Source: Streptomyces qinzhouensis
GTDB taxonomy: Bacteria > Actinomycetota > Actinomycetes > Streptomycetales > Streptomycetaceae
NCBI RefSeq assembly: GCF_007856155.1
Contig: NZ_CP042266.1
Span: 4,526,001 to 4,590,000, forward strand
Reading direction: 5' to 3'
DNA: 64,000 bases
Shown here one piece after another: positions 20,033 to 28,159 of the stretch (within the stretch, counting starts at the first letter, position 1; every line of letters begins with the position of its first letter). Below the pieces are notes generated by a model. That model was given only the letters and a program-made list of their open reading frames with translations. It did no database searches and was not told where the DNA came from. Both the position numbers and the translations under genes were made by a program.

Positions 20033-20584
20033 ATGACGACCGACGCCCCCGCCCCTTCGGCCCGTTCCGCCCTGCTCGCCGGGCAGCTCGACCTGGTCTG
20101 GGCCCTCTTCGAGCACCACCTTCCGGGCCTGGACTTCGACGATCATCTCTGGGAGCCCGCGCCCGGGGCGTGGACCGTACGGCCCGACGGTGCGGGCCGC
20201 TGGGTCCCCGACTGGCAGATGCCGGAGCCCGACCCCGTACCGACGACGTCCATCGGCTGGCTGACCTGGCATATCGACTACTGGTGGACGGTCACCCACC
20301 GGCACTGCTTCGGGGACGGCGCCCCGGCGCGCGAGGAGATCTTCTGGCCCGGGAGCGCCGGGGCAGCCGCCGCCCGGCTGCGCGGGCTGAAGGACGAGTG
20401 GCGGGCCGAGCTGGTGAAACGCACGGACGATGAGCTGGACGCCACCGAGCGGACCGCCGGGCTGCCGCTGTTCGGAGACACCGTGCTCACGCTGGCCGAG
20501 ACCGCGTCCTGGGTGAACTTCGAACTGGCGAAGAACGTGTCCGAGATCGGGCTCACCGTCCGGCTGCGGAGGGCGCGGACCTGA
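20033..20584 (+). CDS. DinB-family protein
   Basis: This is a 183-residue four-helix-bundle protein of the DinB/YfiT superfamily. A His in the ITWHID-like segment SIGWLTWHIDYWW (about residue 75) is placed where the first metal ligand of the family falls. LTLAETASWVNFELAKNVSEIG near the end forms the last helix, but a typical third His there is absent (Glu and Asn instead), so metal binding is uncertain. Members act in thiol- or metal-dependent transfer, often with mycothiol in actinobacteria. It precedes hemB by 30 bases, so the two may be cotranscribed. Confidence 0.8.
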   Translation: MTTDAPAPSARSALLAGQLDLVWALFEHHLPGLDFDDHLWEPAPGAWTVRPDGAGRWVPDWQMPEPDPVPTTSIGWLTWHIDYWWTVTHRHCFGDGAPAREEIFWPGSAGAAAARLRGLKDEWRAELVKRTDDELDATERTAGLPLFGDTVLTLAETASWVNFELAKNVSEIGLTVRLRRART

Positions 20585-20614
20585 GCCCCGTGGGCGGGGC
20601 GTAGCGTGGGTGTT

Positions 20615-21604
20615 ATGAGTACGTACGGTTCTTTTCCCGGGTCCCGGCCGAGGCGGCTGCGGACCACCCCCGCCCTGCGCCGTATGGTCGCCGAGACCCG
20701 GCTGCACCCCTCGGATCTGATCCTTCCGGCCTTCGTCCGCGAGGGCGTCTCCGAGCCGGTGCCGATCTCGGCGATGCCGGGCGTCGTCCAGCACACCCGG
20801 GACACGCTGCGGAAGGCCGCCGTGGAGGCGTGCGCGGCCGGGGTCGCCGGGATCATGCTCTTCGGGGTGCCGGAGGACTCGAAGAAGGACGGCGCCGGTA
20901 CGGCCGGGACCGATCCGGACGGCATTCTCCAGGTCGCGATCCGGGATGTGAGGGCCGAGGTCGGCGACGAGCTGGTGATCATGTCGGATCTCTGTCTCGA
21001 CGAGTACACCGACCATGGGCACTGCGGGGTGCTGGACGCCGAGGGGCGGGTGGACAACGACGCCACGCTGGAGCGGTACGCGGAGATGGCGCAGGTCCAG
21101 GCGGACGCGGGCGTCCATGTCGTCGGGCCGAGCGGAATGATGGACGGCCAGGTCGGTGTCGTCCGGGACGCGCTGGACACGATCGGCAAGGAGGACGTGT
21201 CGATCCTCGCGTACACCGCGAAGTACTCCTCCGCCTTCTACGGTCCCTTCCGGGAGGCCGTCGGCTCGTCGCTGCGCGGCGACCGCAAGACGTATCAGCA
21301 GGACCCGGCGAATGTCCGGGAGTCGCTGCGTGAGCTCGCCCTCGATCTGGAGGAGGGCGCGGACATGGTGATGGTCAAGCCGGCCGGCCCGTATCTGGAT
21401 GTGCTGGCGAAGGTCGCCGAATCGGTGTCCGTGCCGGTGGCGGCGTACCAGATCAGTGGTGAGTACGCGATGGTCGAGGCGGCGGCGGAGAAGGGCTGGA
21501 TCGACCGGGAGAAGGCGATCCTGGAGACACTGACAGGGATCCGCCGGGCCGGGGCGAAGATGATCCTCACCTACTGGGCGACGGAGGTCGCGCGCGGGCT
21601 CTGA
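20615..21604 (+). CDS. hemB: Delta-aminolevulinic acid dehydratase (porphobilinogen synthase)
   Basis: HemB condenses two 5-aminolevulinate molecules into porphobilinogen. It has 329 residues. The Schiff-base lysines are in [15 protein letters not shown] (about residue 210) and [12 protein letters not shown] (about 255). The metal-binding stretch is [14 protein letters not shown] near 130; one Zn-type cysteine position is Asp here, so the enzyme is of the mixed Cys/Asp type. The N-terminus [18 protein letters not shown] is usual. It lies on the same strand as the rex-hem operon but after a terminator and two antisense genes, so it has its own promoter or is read with the DinB gene. Confidence 0.96.
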   Translation: MSTYGSFPGSRPRRLRTTPALRRMVAETRLHPSDLILPAFVREGVSEPVPISAMPGVVQHTRDTLRKAAVEACAAGVAGIMLFGVPEDSKKDGAGTAGTDPDGILQVAIRDVRAEVGDELVIMSDLCLDEYTDHGHCGVLDAEGRVDNDATLERYAEMAQVQADAGVHVVGPSGMMDGQVGVVRDALDTIGKEDVSILAYTAKYSSAFYGPFREAVGSSLRGDRKTYQQDPANVRESLRELALDLEEGADMVMVKPAGPYLDVLAKVAESVSVPVAAYQISGEYAMVEAAAEKGWIDREKAILETLTGIRRAGAKMILTYWATEVARGL

Positions 21605-21746
21605 CGACGGTACGGGTGGCTGCCGGGGCCCGCCGGGAGGGGGAGCGTACACCTCGCGGCGGGATCTCCGCACCGGTACTTGACGTGCCGCCGTGCCGCC
21701 CCGAGTCTGTGGCTTCTCCCATCCGCTCCCAGAGCCGGAGGTTGCC

Positions 21747-22979
21747 ATGGAGGGTGCCGCCCCGACGGACGGCGTTCCCTGGTTCGATGTCACCGGTCCG
21801 GACTTCGCCATCACCTCCGCCGCGGTGCACGCGGCGCGCGAGCGCTCCTGGTACGCCCGGACCGAGTACGGGCTCGCGGTTCTGCGCCACGCGGAGACGG
21901 AAGAGCTGCTCAAGCACCCCCTGCTCCGTCAGGGAAGCGTGTCCTGGCTCGCCCGCAACGGGGTCACCGAGGGCCCTCTCGCCGACTGGTGGGCGAGCTG
22001 GGTCCTGCACCAGGAGGGGGCGGAGCACCGCAGGCTGCGGCGGCTGATGAATCCGGCCTTCTCGGCCCGGGCGGCCACGGCCCTGCTGCCCCGTTTCCGG
22101 GCCCTCGCCGGTGAGCTGACGGACGTGTTCGCGGACCGCGGTGGCTGCGAGTTCGTCGCGGAGTTCGCCGAACCCTACGCGGCCCGGGTGATCGCCGTGC
22201 TCCTCGGCCTCCCGGAGCCGGAGTGGCCGGTCGTCGCCCGTGAATCCGGCGTACTGGGCCTCGCCATGACGGTGAACGTCCGCCGGGACCTCGACCGCAT
22301 CGAGCGCGCGCTCGCCGCGCTGTACGCCTACGCCGATGAGCTGATCGCCGACCGGCGGCGCCGGGAGCGCGACGACTTCGTCTCCCGGCTGGTCCGGGCC
22401 GGCGGCCCGGCCGCCGACCGGGGCAGGGACCGTGACCGTGACCGTCTCAGCGACGCGGAACTCCGCGACGGTCTGGTGCTGCTGATCTTCGGGGGCTTCG
22501 ACACCACCCGTAACCAACTCGGTCTGGCCCTCCGGACCTTCGCCCGACATCCCGCCCAGTGGCGGCTCCTCGCCGAGCGGCCGGAGCTGGGCGCCGCCGC
22601 GGCCGAGGAGGTGATGCGTGTCAATCCCACCGTGCGCTGGATCACCCGGGAGGCGCTGGCGGACTTCACCTTCCAGGGGCTGGACATCCCCGCCGGGACC
22701 ACCGTCCAGCTGTGGAGCGAGTCCGCCGGTACCGACCCGCGCGCCCACGGCCCGTACTCCTTCGACATCACCGCCGAGCGGGCACCGCACTTCGGTTTCG
22801 GCGGCGGGGTCCACCACTGTCTCGGCCACTTCGTGGCCCGCGGCGATATGGCCGAGGCGCTGCCGGTGCTCGCCCGGCGCCTGCGGGACCTCCGGATCGG
22901 CGAGGGCGCCGTCCAGCTCCCCGACTCCGGCAACACCGGCCCCGTACGCCTCCCGCTCCTCTTCACCCCCGCTCCCTGA
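21747..22979 (+). CDS. Cytochrome P450
   Basis: This is a 410-residue bacterial class I P450. The haem-ligand loop is FGFGGGVHHCLG with Cys358. The I-helix oxygen-activation motif is FGGFDTTRN near residue 250. The ExxR motif falls in EEVMRVNPTVRW near 290. It is soluble, without a membrane anchor, so it needs ferredoxin and reductase partners, neither of which is encoded nearby. It is followed after 46 bases by a glutamine-synthetase-like gene, most likely in one transcript. The pair suggests oxidation and gamma-glutamylation of one substrate. The ATG follows GGAGG by five bases. It lies next to hemB, perhaps by chance. Confidence 0.93.
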   Translation: MEGAAPTDGVPWFDVTGPDFAITSAAVHAARERSWYARTEYGLAVLRHAETEELLKHPLLRQGSVSWLARNGVTEGPLADWWASWVLHQEGAEHRRLRRLMNPAFSARAATALLPRFRALAGELTDVFADRGGCEFVAEFAEPYAARVIAVLLGLPEPEWPVVARESGVLGLAMTVNVRRDLDRIERALAALYAYADELIADRRRRERDDFVSRLVRAGGPAADRGRDRDRDRLSDAELRDGLVLLIFGGFDTTRNQLGLALRTFARHPAQWRLLAERPELGAAAAEEVMRVNPTVRWITREALADFTFQGLDIPAGTTVQLWSESAGTDPRAHGPYSFDITAERAPHFGFGGGVHHCLGHFVARGDMAEALPVLARRLRDLRIGEGAVQLPDSGNTGPVRLPLLFTPAP

Positions 22980-23025
22980 CCGGGTCGGGCCCCTCTCCCT
23001 GCCGCACTACTTCTGCGAGGTCTCC

Positions 23026-24402
23026 TTGAGCACCACCGCGCTCGACCGCCACCGCGAACAGAACACCGACCAGGAGGCCGTGGGTGCCTTACGGGCGCGG
23101 ATCGCCGCGGCCGGAGTGGAGTACATCTACTACCAGTCGGTGACCCTCGGCGGCCGGGTGGTGGGCAAGGTCGTGCCCGCGGTCCATCTGCTCCGCAGTC
23201 TGGAGAAGGGTGTCCAGCTGCACCGCACCGTCGCCGCCGATATCCAGGCCGACCGGAACGGCACCCTCCTCGGCGGCGGACCCCGGGCGGCCGAGTTCAC
23301 CGCGCTGCCCGATCTCGACACCTTCGCCGTACTGCCCTGGGACACCAGCGTCGCCCGGTTCTTCTGCCGCACCTACGAGCCGGCCCATCAGCCGGAGTGC
23401 GGCGGAGCTCCGTTCGCCGCCGATGTACGGGGCCATCTCATCCGGCGGCACCGGGAGTTCACCGAGCGCACCGGACTCGTCCTCCGCTCCGGCTGCGAGC
23501 CCGAGGTGACCTGGACCGGCCCCGGCCTGGAGGTGGTCCCCCGCCCCGACGCCTGCCCGGCGTACCAGATCGATCTACTGGAACGCAGCAGGCCGATCTA
23601 CCAGAAGGTGATCAGCTACGGCCGGGCGTTGGGGCTCGACATGATCGAGGGCGACTACGAGGACCCCGGACAGCTCGAACTGAACTGGATGTACGACCGG
23701 GCCGAACTGACCGCCGACCGGCTCATCACCTTCCGCCAGATCTGCCGCCAGGTCTCCCGCGAACTCGGTGTCACGGTCAGCTTCATGCCCAAACCGGCCA
23801 CCGGGGTCATGGGCAACGGCTGCCATCACAACCTCAGCCTCTGGCGCGGCGACGAGAATGTCCTGGCCGAACCCGGCCGCCGTGAACTGCACCTCTCCGA
23901 GACCGGACGGCATGCTCTCGGAGGCCTGCTGGCCCATGCCGCGGGCGCCATGGCCGTCATGGGGTCCACGGTCAACTCGTACAAGCGGTACCGGGACGCG
24001 GGCCTCTTCGCGCCCGAGCGGATCGACTGGGGCATGGACGACAAGACCTGCACGGTACGGCTCTCCGCCAACGGTCGCCTGGAGCTCAAACTCCCGGACG
24101 CCATGGTCAACCCGTATCTCTCCCACGCCGTCCTGCTCGCCGTCATCTCCGACGGCCTGGCGAACCGGATCGACCCCGGGCCCCCGCAGGGAACCGGCGG
24201 TGAGGCCGGGGACCGGTTCCCCGCACTGCCCGCGACCCTGGGCGAGGCCTTGACCGCCTTCGCCGGAGACGCCGTGGTCAGGGGCGGGCTCGGCGAGGAG
24301 ACCGCCGCTCTCTATCTCGCCTTGAAGGGTGACGAGTGGGCCCGGTTCTGCGCGGCCGTCACCGACTGGGAGCACCTGATGTACGCGGACGGCACGCCCT
24401 GA
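23026..24402 (+). CDS. Glutamine synthetase-like ATP-dependent ligase
   Basis: This is a 458-residue GS-superfamily protein. Seen in order: SGCEPEVTW (position of the GS Glu-x-Glu block), EGDYEDPGQLELNW (like the GS EVAPGQ-x-E segment), MGNGCHHNLSLW (GNG-x-H), GSTVNSYKRY and LELKLPDAMVNPYLSHA. It diverges from housekeeping GlnA and lacks the adenylylation-site region, so it is likelier a gamma-glutamyl-amine or amide ligase such as PuuA/GlnA-like enzymes. The TTG start follows TGCGAGGT; no ATG fits. Its partnership with the P450 46 bases upstream is inferred from spacing. Substrate unknown. Confidence 0.88.
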   Translation: MSTTALDRHREQNTDQEAVGALRARIAAAGVEYIYYQSVTLGGRVVGKVVPAVHLLRSLEKGVQLHRTVAADIQADRNGTLLGGGPRAAEFTALPDLDTFAVLPWDTSVARFFCRTYEPAHQPECGGAPFAADVRGHLIRRHREFTERTGLVLRSGCEPEVTWTGPGLEVVPRPDACPAYQIDLLERSRPIYQKVISYGRALGLDMIEGDYEDPGQLELNWMYDRAELTADRLITFRQICRQVSRELGVTVSFMPKPATGVMGNGCHHNLSLWRGDENVLAEPGRRELHLSETGRHALGGLLAHAAGAMAVMGSTVNSYKRYRDAGLFAPERIDWGMDDKTCTVRLSANGRLELKLPDAMVNPYLSHAVLLAVISDGLANRIDPGPPQGTGGEAGDRFPALPATLGEALTAFAGDAVVRGGLGEETAALYLALKGDEWARFCAAVTDWEHLMYADGTP

Positions 24403-24435
24403 CCCGACCCGCCCCGGCTGCCACCGCGTGATAAT

Positions 24436-24481
24436 TGCGTACGGCGTACCCTTGGCCTTTTGGGTACTGCGTACGGTGTAT
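24436..24481. promoter_or_regulatory. Repeated GTAC-rich operator-like region before the NmrA gene
   Basis: TGCGTACGGCGTAC (24436-24449) recurs 32 bases on as TGCGTACGGTGTAT (24468-24481). Between them GTACCC and GGGTAC form an inverted pair (24446-24451, 24462-24467). This is probably the binding site of a repressor for the following gene. No regulator gene is adjacent. Confidence 0.55.
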
Positions 24482-24515
24482 CCGGCTGTGCGCGGCCGAG
24501 GCGACGGAGGTACGG

Positions 24516-25379
24516 ATGACGATCCTGGTGACCGGTGCGACCGGAAACATCGGGCGCCTGGTGGTACGTGAACTGGCCGGACGCGGAGTGCCGTCGCGGG
24601 CCCTGACCCGGGACCCCGCGAAGGCGGCGGGCTTCCCCGCGGGCGTCGAGGCGGCCGTGGGTGATCTGGCCCGTCCGGAGAGCCTGGCGGACGCCCTGAA
24701 GGGGGTCGACCGGCTGGTCCTCTTCCCGTACCCGGACACCGCGGAGGAGGTCGTCGCGCTGGCGAAGGCGGCCGGGGTGCGGCGGATCGTGGTGCTGTCG
24801 TCGGCGGCCGTGACCTCCGGCTACGACACCACGTTCCATCTGCCGGTGGAGCGGGCGGTGGAGGCGTCGGGCCTGGAGTGGACGTTCATCAGGCCCGGCG
24901 AGTTCGCCGCCAACAAGCTGGAGCTGTGGGGCCCTTCGGTGCGGTCGGAGCGTACGGTCTACGACGCCTCGCCCGACTGGGCGGCCTCCCCGGTCCATGA
25001 GGCGGACATCGCCGACGCGATCGTCACCGCGCTGCTGGCGGACGGCCACACGGGCCGCGCGTACACCTTCAACGGCCCGGAGAGTCTGACCGTACGGGAG
25101 CAGGTCGCCCTCCTCTCCCGCGCGCTGGGCGAGTCCATCCGCGTCGAGGAGGTCACCCCGCTGGAGCTGCGCGAACGCTATCTGGCCCAGGGCGGCTTCG
25201 CGGCCGCCTCGGCGGACTTCATGCTGGGCTTCGAGACGTACGACGGCGAGGTCGTCGACGAGGAGCCGGACCTCGACCTCTCGGAGGCGCTGGTCGACGC
25301 CTCGGCGGAGATCGTCACGGGCCGCCCGGCGCGGACTTTCGGGGAGTGGGCGCGGGAGAACGCGAAGGCGTTCTGGTAG
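24516..25379 (+). CDS. NmrA-like NAD(P)-binding protein (SDR family)
   Basis: This is a 287-residue atypical SDR of the NmrA/quinone-oxidoreductase-2 type. ILVTGATGNIGRLVVREL is the N-terminal dinucleotide-binding motif, RALTRDPAKAAGF is the NADP-type second strand and VVLSSAAVTSG follows. The classical Tyr-x-x-x-Lys pair is not obvious, as in other NmrA proteins, which sense or reduce with NADPH. ACGGAGG precedes the ATG. It is a single gene between the P450/ligase pair and a terminator shared with the converging chitinase gene. Confidence 0.88.
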   Translation: MTILVTGATGNIGRLVVRELAGRGVPSRALTRDPAKAAGFPAGVEAAVGDLARPESLADALKGVDRLVLFPYPDTAEEVVALAKAAGVRRIVVLSSAAVTSGYDTTFHLPVERAVEASGLEWTFIRPGEFAANKLELWGPSVRSERTVYDASPDWAASPVHEADIADAIVTALLADGHTGRAYTFNGPESLTVREQVALLSRALGESIRVEEVTPLELRERYLAQGGFAAASADFMLGFETYDGEVVDEEPDLDLSEALVDASAEIVTGRPARTFGEWARENAKAFW

Positions 25380-25388
25380 TAGGCGGCG

Positions 25389-25421
25389 GGGCGGGGGCCG
25401 CGGGCGTCGCGGCCCCCGCCC
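25389..25421. terminator. Terminator between the converging NmrA and chitinase genes
   Basis: A perfect 14-bp stem (GGGCGGGGGCCGCG and its complement) with a GGCGT loop lies between two converging stops. Confidence 0.85.
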
Positions 25422-25427
25422 GTACCG

Positions 25428-26372
25428 TCAGCAGTACAGGTTGGCGCCGGTCGGCACGCCCAGCAGCTGGGTGAAGCGGGTGTAGTTGTTCACCCGGCTC
25501 TGCACCTGGGCCGGGTTGCCGCCGTTGCACTCGAGGGAGCCGTTGATCGACCGGATCGTCTGGCCGAACCCGGCCTGGTTCACCATCGCGGCGTGGCCGG
25601 TCATCGTGCCGGGGCCGTTCTGGGTGTTCCAGTACCAGAGGGCGGTCTTCCAGGCGACGGCCGCGTCGGTCTGCACGAGCGACGGATTCTGCAGCAGATT
25701 GATGCCGAGCGCGTCACCGGCGGCCTTGTAGTTGAAGTTCCAGCTCAGCTGGATCGGGCCGCGGCCGTAGTAGGCGGCCTGGCCGGCCGGGCAGCCGTAG
25801 GGCTGGTTACGGTCGCAGTAGTGCGGGTAGTTCGCGGTGTTCTGCTCCACGACGTAGTACAGCCCGCCGGTCTCGTGACTGATGTTGGCGAGGAAGGCCG
25901 CGGCCTCCTGCTTCTTCACCGTGTCGCTGCCGGTGTTGGTGAAGCCCGGGTAGGCGCTGAGCGCCGCCGTAAGACCGGCGTAGGTGTAGAAGGGGTTCCG
26001 GTTCGGGAACATCTGGTTGAACTGGGCCTGGGAGACGACGAAGGGCCCGGGCTCACCCGGGTTCTCGCCGCCGGGGTTACAGGTGTGCGGGTTCCAGAAC
26101 CAGGTGCTGACGGTGGGGTCGTAGCCCGGGTTGGCGTGTTCGGCGATGTAGTAGTTGCCGTCCCGGTACTTCACGATGGCGCCGGCGTTGTAGTACGTGC
26201 CCTGCTGCCAGTTGGGCGCGGTGGTGCACGCGTCGGCCGCGGCTGCTGTCTTCGCCTTGGGGGTGGCGGCGGCCGCGCTGTTCGGTACGAGCCCGATGGT
26301 GACGAGCCCCGCCGTGGCGGTGACGGCGACGACGAGCGCCTTGAGGCGGTTGCGGGTGCGCTGAGTAAGCAC
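25428..26372 (-). CDS. Secreted GH19 chitinase with N-terminal chitin-binding domain
   Basis: This is a 314-residue exported chitinase. A Sec signal peptide (LTQRTRNRLKALVVAV followed by TATAGLVTIG...NSAAAA) covers about the first 40 residues. A CBM5/12-type domain follows (about 47-92: APNWQQGTYYNAGAIVKYRD...WFWNPHTC), then a Gly/Pro linker, then the GH19 catalytic domain from about 100. The GH19 acid lies in ISHETGGL (Glu167) and the YYGRGPIQLSWNFNY signature follows. The GTG at 26372 is chosen because GGAGGAGG lies 8-15 bases upstream and the signal peptide then has normal length; the in-frame start at 26474 has neither. A DasR-type site upstream predicts control by N-acetylglucosamine. 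Confidence 0.93.
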   Translation of the reverse strand: MLTQRTRNRLKALVVAVTATAGLVTIGLVPNSAAAATPKAKTAAAADACTTAPNWQQGTYYNAGAIVKYRDGNYYIAEHANPGYDPTVSTWFWNPHTCNPGGENPGEPGPFVVSQAQFNQMFPNRNPFYTYAGLTAALSAYPGFTNTGSDTVKKQEAAAFLANISHETGGLYYVVEQNTANYPHYCDRNQPYGCPAGQAAYYGRGPIQLSWNFNYKAAGDALGINLLQNPSLVQTDAAVAWKTALWYWNTQNGPGTMTGHAAMVNQAGFGQTIRSINGSLECNGGNPAQVQSRVNNYTRFTQLLGVPTGANLYC

Positions 26373-26499
26373 GAGTGGTCCTCCTCCGTGCTTCAACGGC
26401 CGGGCACGGAACGGAGCGTGGGGGCTCGTGGGGGTTCCGGATCGGCCGTGATGTGGGGGTTGTTGTGCCCTCACTGAAGCGCTCGGGGCGTGCCCGCGT

Positions 26500-26515
26500 C
26501 AAGGTATAGACCAAT
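26500..26515 (-). promoter_or_regulatory. DasR-responsive element (dre) upstream of the chitinase gene
   Basis: On the minus strand ATTGGTCTATACCTTG closely matches the dre consensus ACTGGTCTAGACCACT, with the core TGGTCTA-x-ACC intact. It lies 128 bases upstream of the chitinase start, as in other Streptomyces chitinase promoters. Confidence 0.75.
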
Positions 26516-26537
26516 AGGAATGTTCCGCCGTTGAACG

Positions 26538-26789
26538 TTAGTTGAGGGTGTCCGGGGCGGCGGCGACGAAGGCTCTCCAGGTGGCGGGCGCGACGGCGAA
26601 GGTCGGACCGTCGGGGACCTTGGAGTCACGGACGTGGACGGCGGAGGAGTGGGTGGCCACCTCGATGCAGTTGCCGCCTTCTTCAGTGCTGTAGCTGGAC
26701 TTGAACCAGTCGTAGGCGACTTCGACGCAGCTACTGCCGGGTTCATCGCCGCTGTAGCTGGACTTGAACCATGTGAGTGGTGTGGTCAT
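26538..26789 (-). CDS. DUF397 protein with a duplicated N-terminal motif
   Basis: This is an 83-residue protein of the DUF397 family. WFKSSYSGDEPGSSCVEVAY and WFKSSYSTEEGGNCIEVA are two copies of the DUF397 start, the first truncated. VHVRDSKVPDGPTFAVAPATWRAFV is the rest of the domain. DUF397 proteins are the small partners of WhiJ-type XRE regulators. The start overlaps the stop of the upstream XRE gene by four bases (ATGA), so the two are coupled. The duplication of the first half is unusual and looks like an internal slippage or fusion event. Confidence 0.9.
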   Translation of the reverse strand: MTTPLTWFKSSYSGDEPGSSCVEVAYDWFKSSYSTEEGGNCIEVATHSSAVHVRDSKVPDGPTFAVAPATWRAFVAAAPDTLN

Positions 26790-27610
26790 CGCTCCCCTAG
26801 CAGCCTGTCCAACAAGCCCTTCGTTTGATCGGAGTTAAGGGCCTGGGTTCGCAGCATTGCATACTTCTGCTTCAGGATGCTGACCTCGTCGGGATTGCAG
26901 ACTTGCTGATTGCCGCGATGCGTCTCCACGTATGCGAGGTCTTGATAGTCAGGCGTTTCGACGAGGATGTACGGGGTGTTGAGCCCGGCATGCCCCTTTG
27001 TGCCGAGGGGCAAGATCTGGATGTTGATGCCCGGTAGGTCCGCACAGGTTCGCAGATGGGTGAGGCACGCTGTGTAGACCTCGTCCCCGCCGAGTCGGTC
27101 TCTGAGGGCCGCCTCCGAGAAGATGAAGCTGATCGTCGTGGGACTGTCACGGTGAAGGATCCCCTGGCGCTCCATGCGCTTCATGACCAGCCTGTCGATC
27201 TCGTCCGTGGAGTAGGCGGGGACGCGGCAGCGGAAGATCGCACGAGCGTAGTCGGGTGTCTGGATCAGGCCGGGAACCAGTTGGTTCTCGTAGTAGGAGA
27301 GTGTGAGAGCCTCCTGCTCCATGTCCATGTACTGTTCCGCCCAGGCCGGGATCATGTCGATCTCCGGCATGTTCTGCACCGCCACGACCAGCGCGCCCTT
27401 GGTGTCGAGCAGCTCGTCCAGCCTCTCCGCGTAGTCGAGTTTCAGGGCCCGTCGGCCCTGTTCGATCGACGCCACCGTCTCCAGGCTGATGCCGAGGTGC
27501 TCCGCGAGCTGCTCCTGTGTCAGACCTGCTGCCTTGCGGAACAAGGCCACTTGTTTTCCCACGAGCCTGAGCGCGGATGCGTTCTTCCGCTGCTGTTTCC
27601 TGGTGTACAT
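26786..27610 (-). CDS. WhiJ-like XRE-family regulator (DUF5753, Scr1-type)
   Basis: This is a 274-residue DNA-binding protein. The N-terminal helix-turn-helix is LVGKQVALFRKAAGLTQEQL followed by GISLETVASIEQGRRAL (about residues 17-60). The C-terminal DUF5753 domain includes YMDMEQEALTLSYYENQLVPG and PGLIQTPDYARA. It belongs to the whiJ-type cassettes abundant in Streptomyces, in which this regulator, a DUF397 partner and an AbaA-like ATPase gene act together on development or antibiotic production. The divergent ATPase gene and a perfect inverted repeat between them complete the set here. The ligand and targets are unknown. Confidence 0.92.
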   Translation of the reverse strand: MYTRKQQRKNASALRLVGKQVALFRKAAGLTQEQLAEHLGISLETVASIEQGRRALKLDYAERLDELLDTKGALVVAVQNMPEIDMIPAWAEQYMDMEQEALTLSYYENQLVPGLIQTPDYARAIFRCRVPAYSTDEIDRLVMKRMERQGILHRDSPTTISFIFSEAALRDRLGGDEVYTACLTHLRTCADLPGINIQILPLGTKGHAGLNTPYILVETPDYQDLAYVETHRGNQQVCNPDEVSILKQKYAMLRTQALNSDQTKGLLDRLLGER

Positions 27611-27654
27611 GCCCTATCAACTCCCCACCCCGGCAAGAGAGTCACGCCCTCTGT

Positions 27655-27679
27655 ACCCGTACAAATGAAATGTACGGGT
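27655..27679. promoter_or_regulatory. Perfect inverted repeat in the divergent promoter of the WhiJ-like cassette
   Basis: ACCCGTACA, seven bases (AATGAAA), then TGTACGGGT form a 9-bp perfect dyad between the XRE gene (start 27610) and the ATPase gene (start 27725). It is the likely operator of the XRE regulator. Confidence 0.7.
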
Positions 27680-27724
27680 GGACACACTCCAATACGGGGT
27701 GAACGGGCCATCACGATCCCGCTT

Positions 27725-28159
27725 ATGAACGTGCTCTCCCCACCCCCCTCCTTCCCCGTCCTCCGCGAGCGTTTCTATCCCCGCGCCCGCCAGACGGTGC
27801 CCGCCGCTCGGGAGTTCGTCCGGGGCATCGTCCGGGAATGGGTGCCCGCCGCCCGGCTGGACGATGTCCTCGTCTGTGTCAGCGAGCTGACCACCAATGC
27901 CGTACTGCACGGCGTACCGCCCGGCCGGGGCTACCGGGTCCGGGTCTGCCGCTTCCCGGACGGGCTGCTGCGGGTCGAGGTCCACGACAGCGGCGACGGC
28001 TTCACCCTGCCTCCGGTCCCCGGTCCCGCCGCCGAACCCGAGGGCGAGTCCGGGCGGGGGCTGCTGATCGTGGACGCCCTCGCCGACAAGTGGGGCGTCG
28101 GCGATCGGCTGCCGGGGAAGGTCGTGTGGTGCGAGTTCGGCGTCAGCGGCGCGGGGTGA
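27725..28159 (+). CDS. HATPase_c anti-sigma-factor-like ATP-binding protein
   Basis: This is a 144-residue GHKL-type ATPase domain of the RsbW/SpoIIAB group. The N-box is VCVSELTTNAVLHG (about residues 56-69), the G1 box VEVHDSGDGF (about 90) and the G2 region ESGRGLLIVDALAD (about 113). It has no kinase sensor part, so it works by binding a partner, probably a sigma or anti-anti-sigma factor. It is divergent from the XRE gene across the inverted repeat and forms the third part of a WhiJ-like cassette. Its last 17 bases overlap the converging imine-reductase-like gene. Confidence 0.88.
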   Translation: MNVLSPPPSFPVLRERFYPRARQTVPAAREFVRGIVREWVPAARLDDVLVCVSELTTNAVLHGVPPGRGYRVRVCRFPDGLLRVEVHDSGDGFTLPPVPGPAAEPEGESGRGLLIVDALADKWGVGDRLPGKVVWCEFGVSGAG

